Assembly (NCBI GenBank): GCA_050699055.1
Contig: JBOHCT010000102.1
Span: forward strand, 1-14,966
Direction of reading: 5' to 3'
DNA length: 14,966 bases
From: JBOHCT01 sp050699055
GTDB lineage: Bacteria > Actinomycetota > Actinomycetes > Streptosporangiales > JBOHCT01
Part shown: one piece after another, positions 13,124 through 14,966 of the stretch
Layout: each line of letters begins with the position of its first letter
Position numbering within the stretch: the first letter of the stretch is position 1
Notes under the pieces: model-generated
Database searches by the model: none
Seen by the model: only the letters and a program-made list of their open reading frames with translations
Told to the model about the DNA's origin: nothing
Program-made: the position numbers and the translations under genes

Positions 13124-14275
13124 CTAGACGGGCGCGAGCCGGCGCGGGTCGAAAAGCTCGACGGGATGAGAGGTCGACCCGTCGACCGCGAGGTCCGCGA
13201 GGATCTCCCCCACCACGCTAGCGAACTTGAAACCGTGCCCGGAGAAGCCACACGCGACGGTGACCCGGTCATGTGCGGGGTGCCGAGCGATGATGAAGTG
13301 CTCGTCGGGACTGACCGTGTACATGCAGGTGACGGCGTCCACGAACCGTCCCGGCAGGGTCGGGATCCGCGGTGCCACGAACGCCCGCATGTCCTCGACC
13401 TCCTCGGGGTGTACCACCCTGTCGATCGTGTCCGGCGTACACGGCTGGCCGCCCCGGAAGAACGCCACCTTGGCCGCGGGCTCCGGCTCGCCCAGCGCGG
13501 GGAAGCCGTAGAACTGCCGCCCGCCTGTCCCCTCCCACACGAAGATCGGGTGCCGATCCGGCAGGTACGGCCCGGGGCCGCCGGTCGGCGCGAAGAAGAA
13601 CTGCGCGTACCGCTCGACGCGGAAGCTCACCCCGAGGTCGGCCAGCAGCTCCGGCGCCCACGCGCCCGGGCAGACCACCAGCTCCGCCGCGGTGTACGCG
13701 CCGTCGGGGGTGCGAACGGTCACCGAGCCCCCGCCGGCCCGCCATTCCAGCACCGGCTCGTCGTACCGAAGGTCCGCGCCGGCACGCTCGGCCAGCCGGA
13801 GGTGGGCGGCCACACCGGACTCGGGGACGACGAACCCGGCCTTCGGCTCGTACAGCCCGACGGTGTCGTCGTCTGGCGCCATCGTCGGGAAGCGCCGGCG
13901 GATCTGCGCCGCGTCGAGCAGCTCGTGGTCGAGCCCCCACTGCTCGGCACTGCGGACGCTGCCCGCGACGGTACGGGAGTCGGGCGCGCCGATCATCAGC
14001 CCCCCAGTGATCGTGAGCACGTCGCGGCCCGCGTCGCGCCGCACCTGCTCCCAGAGCTCGTAGGCGCGCAGCACCAGCGGCACGTACGCCGGGTCCTCGA
14101 AATACGCCTGCCGGATGATCCGCGACCCGCCGTGCGAGGACCCCTGGTCGTGGGCGGGCCAGAACCGCTCCAGCCCGAGGACACGCTGGCCACGCTCGGC
14201 GAGCCGGTACGCGGCGGCGCTGCCCATGCCGCCGAGCCCGACCACGATCACGTCGTACACCGATGGCACTGCCAC
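13124..14275 (-). CDS. Monomeric sarcosine oxidase / N-methyltryptophan oxidase-like FAD enzyme
   Basis: Predicted to oxidise an N-methyl or secondary amino acid with oxygen, giving an aldehyde and peroxide; 383 residues, the usual length. VIVVGLGGMGSAAAYRLAERG (~9-29, spanning the Gly-rich FAD loop) opens the DAO fold. SSHGGSRIIRQAYFED follows, with the His and Arg matching H45 and R49 of sarcosine oxidase. The covalent-FAD cysteine is present in CMYTVSPDEHFII, and the late CGFSGHGFKFASVVGE keeps the active-site lysine. In the stretch after YGFPALG, my alignment by eye keeps the lysine equivalent to K265 but has Phe where H269 is expected. GTG 14275 follows AAGGAGGG with a 6-base spacer. It lies between a dehydrogenase-like gene and the PLP enzyme; sarcosine is a likely but unproven substrate. 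Confidence 0.88.
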   Translation of the reverse strand: MAVPSVYDVIVVGLGGMGSAAAYRLAERGQRVLGLERFWPAHDQGSSHGGSRIIRQAYFEDPAYVPLVLRAYELWEQVRRDAGRDVLTITGGLMIGAPDSRTVAGSVRSAEQWGLDHELLDAAQIRRRFPTMAPDDDTVGLYEPKAGFVVPESGVAAHLRLAERAGADLRYDEPVLEWRAGGGSVTVRTPDGAYTAAELVVCPGAWAPELLADLGVSFRVERYAQFFFAPTGGPGPYLPDRHPIFVWEGTGGRQFYGFPALGEPEPAAKVAFFRGGQPCTPDTIDRVVHPEEVEDMRAFVAPRIPTLPGRFVDAVTCMYTVSPDEHFIIARHPAHDRVTVACGFSGHGFKFASVVGEILADLAVDGSTSHPVELFDPRRLAPV

Positions 14276-14298
14276 CTGATGCCCTCCTTGCTCCGCAT

Positions 14299-14366
14299 CC
14301 CGCCGATCTTGAAGTTATTGACCTCTCCCGGGCCACTGAGACAGCAATATCTTCAAGATCGGCGGG
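14299..14366. repeat. 68-bp imperfect inverted repeat between two operon genes (hairpin or MITE-like)
   Basis: CCCGCCGATCTTGAAG (14299-14314) is perfectly repeated in inverse at 14351-14366. After one T/T mismatch a further five pairs form (14316-14320 with 14345-14349), giving 22-base arms around a 24-base loop. It fills the 104-base gap between the dehydrogenase-like and sarcosine-oxidase-like genes, and its arms are more AT-rich than the surroundings. No T-tract follows on the minus strand. It could attenuate transcription, stabilise the upstream message or be a small mobile repeat; only the pairing is certain. Confidence 0.65.
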
Positions 14367-14379
14367 GTTGTGGGTCGCC

Positions 14380-14966
14380 TCATGCGCGGATCCGCGTCAT
14401 CTCGGGGTCGACCAGCGGCTCCTCGGCCACGACGGCCGGGATCCGCTCGCCGAAGTACTCGATCTCCACCGGCCGCCCCGGCACGGAGACCTGGGACGGC
14501 AGCCAGGCGTACGCGACGGTCTTGCCGATCGTGTACCCGCAGTCCGCGCTCGTCACGTACCCGACCGGCCGGCCGTCGGCGTACACCGGCTCCTTGCCCA
14601 TCACCACGGCCGTGGGGTCGTCGCTGGTCAGGCAGGTCAGCCTGCGAGCGACGGGACCGGCCCGCTCCAGCGCGGCCCGGCCGACGAAGTCGCCGCAGTC
14701 CATCCGCACGGCGAAGCCGACCCCGGCCTCGTACGGGGTGTGCTCGGTCATCATGTCGGTGCCCCACGCCCGGTAGCCCTTCTCCAGTCGCAGGCTGTTG
14801 AACGCGGCGCGGCCGCCGGCGATCACGCCGAGCGGCTCGCCGGCCCGCCACAGCGTGTCCCACAGCTTCGGGCCGAGGTCGGCGGAGGTGTACAGCTCCC
14901 ACCCCAGCTCCCCCACGTACGACAGGCGCAGCGCCAGCACCGGCACCTCGCCGATGTACGCCCTGT
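14380..14966 (-). CDS. C-terminal (GcvT-like) part of a dimethylglycine/sarcosine dehydrogenase-type protein, 5' end outside the window
   Basis: Only the last 194 residues are visible; the frame runs open to the right edge. They form the folate-binding aminomethyltransferase module: RLSYVGELGWELY, then GVIAGGRAAFNSLRLEKGYRAWGTDM, TPYEAGVGFAVRMD and a C-terminal barrel (GKEPVYADGRPVGYVTSADCGYTIGK). Full-length homologues of this type carry an N-terminal FAD amine-oxidase domain and hand the methyl group to tetrahydrofolate, giving methylene-tetrahydrofolate. A stand-alone glycine-cleavage T protein is less likely because the RAWGTDM wording is typical of the dehydrogenase fusions. It is upstream in the same direction as the sarcosine-oxidase-like gene, separated by the 68-bp inverted repeat. 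Confidence 0.8.
   Translation of the reverse strand, partial: RAYIGEVPVLALRLSYVGELGWELYTSADLGPKLWDTLWRAGEPLGVIAGGRAAFNSLRLEKGYRAWGTDMMTEHTPYEAGVGFAVRMDCGDFVGRAALERAGPVARRLTCLTSDDPTAVVMGKEPVYADGRPVGYVTSADCGYTIGKTVAYAWLPSQVSVPGRPVEIEYFGERIPAVVAEEPLVDPEMTRIRA

Noticed and set aside
13100..14776. Long plus-strand frame opposite the sarcosine-oxidase-like gene
   Set aside because: Shadow frame; no family features, and it crosses the 68-bp inverted repeat and two minus-strand genes.

Overview
The window is high-GC DNA with GTG/TTG starts, short gene gaps and leaderless-style promoters. The families present (MptB-like GT-C mannosyltransferase, OmpR/HisK pair, CadC/SmtB-type ArsR with a CDF pump) fit a chromosomal stretch of an actinomycete. 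A Streptosporangiales-like host is a guess from protein style only. I see no rRNA, tRNA, CRISPR array, phage or insertion-sequence gene.

Left part (1-4786): a strong hairpin (1-41) marks the end of an upstream unit. A GT-C membrane glycosyltransferase (89-1903, +) converges on a GtrA-type membrane protein (1900-2550, -) whose hydrophilic tail carries a perfect 52-bp palindrome. Divergent from gtrA is a clear UDP-sulfoquinovose synthase of the SQD1/SqdB family (2829-4001, +), with a leader full of nested inverted repeats. A 32-codon reading frame overlapping the start of a DedA protein (4169-4786, +) follows. These genes point to cell-envelope glycan or lipid work, with sulfoquinovose as the unusual ingredient.

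Middle part (4787-11009): a CoA-disulfide-reductase-like flavoprotein (4876-6249, +) converges on a metal-resistance operon read leftward: an ArsR/SmtB sensor (7172-7597) overlapping a CDF zinc-type exporter (6259-7179). The sensor appears to start at its transcript's first bases, under an operator that covers a perfect TATAAT. A YihY/BrkB membrane protein (7812-8786, +) abuts, with no gap, a two-component operon read leftward (response regulator 10290-11009, sensor kinase 8787-10286).

Right part (11010-14966), all read leftward: the C-terminal end of a dimethylglycine/sarcosine-dehydrogenase-like protein running off the window (14380 onward), a 68-bp imperfect inverted repeat, a monomeric sarcosine-oxidase-like flavoprotein (13124-14275) and a cysteine-synthase-fold PLP enzyme (12165-13115). 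Downstream are two tandem GTCA-N8-TGAC boxes and a chimeric gene relic (about 11041-11991). The relic joins the first part of an actinobacterial hypothetical protein to a transketolase pyrimidine-domain fragment. This part looks like N-methylated-glycine (betaine, dimethylglycine, sarcosine) catabolism beside an eroded gene pair.

The points most worth following are the SQD1 gene and its leader, the fused relic with its intact double operator, and the sarcosine-oxidase homologue that seems to lack the active-site histidine.
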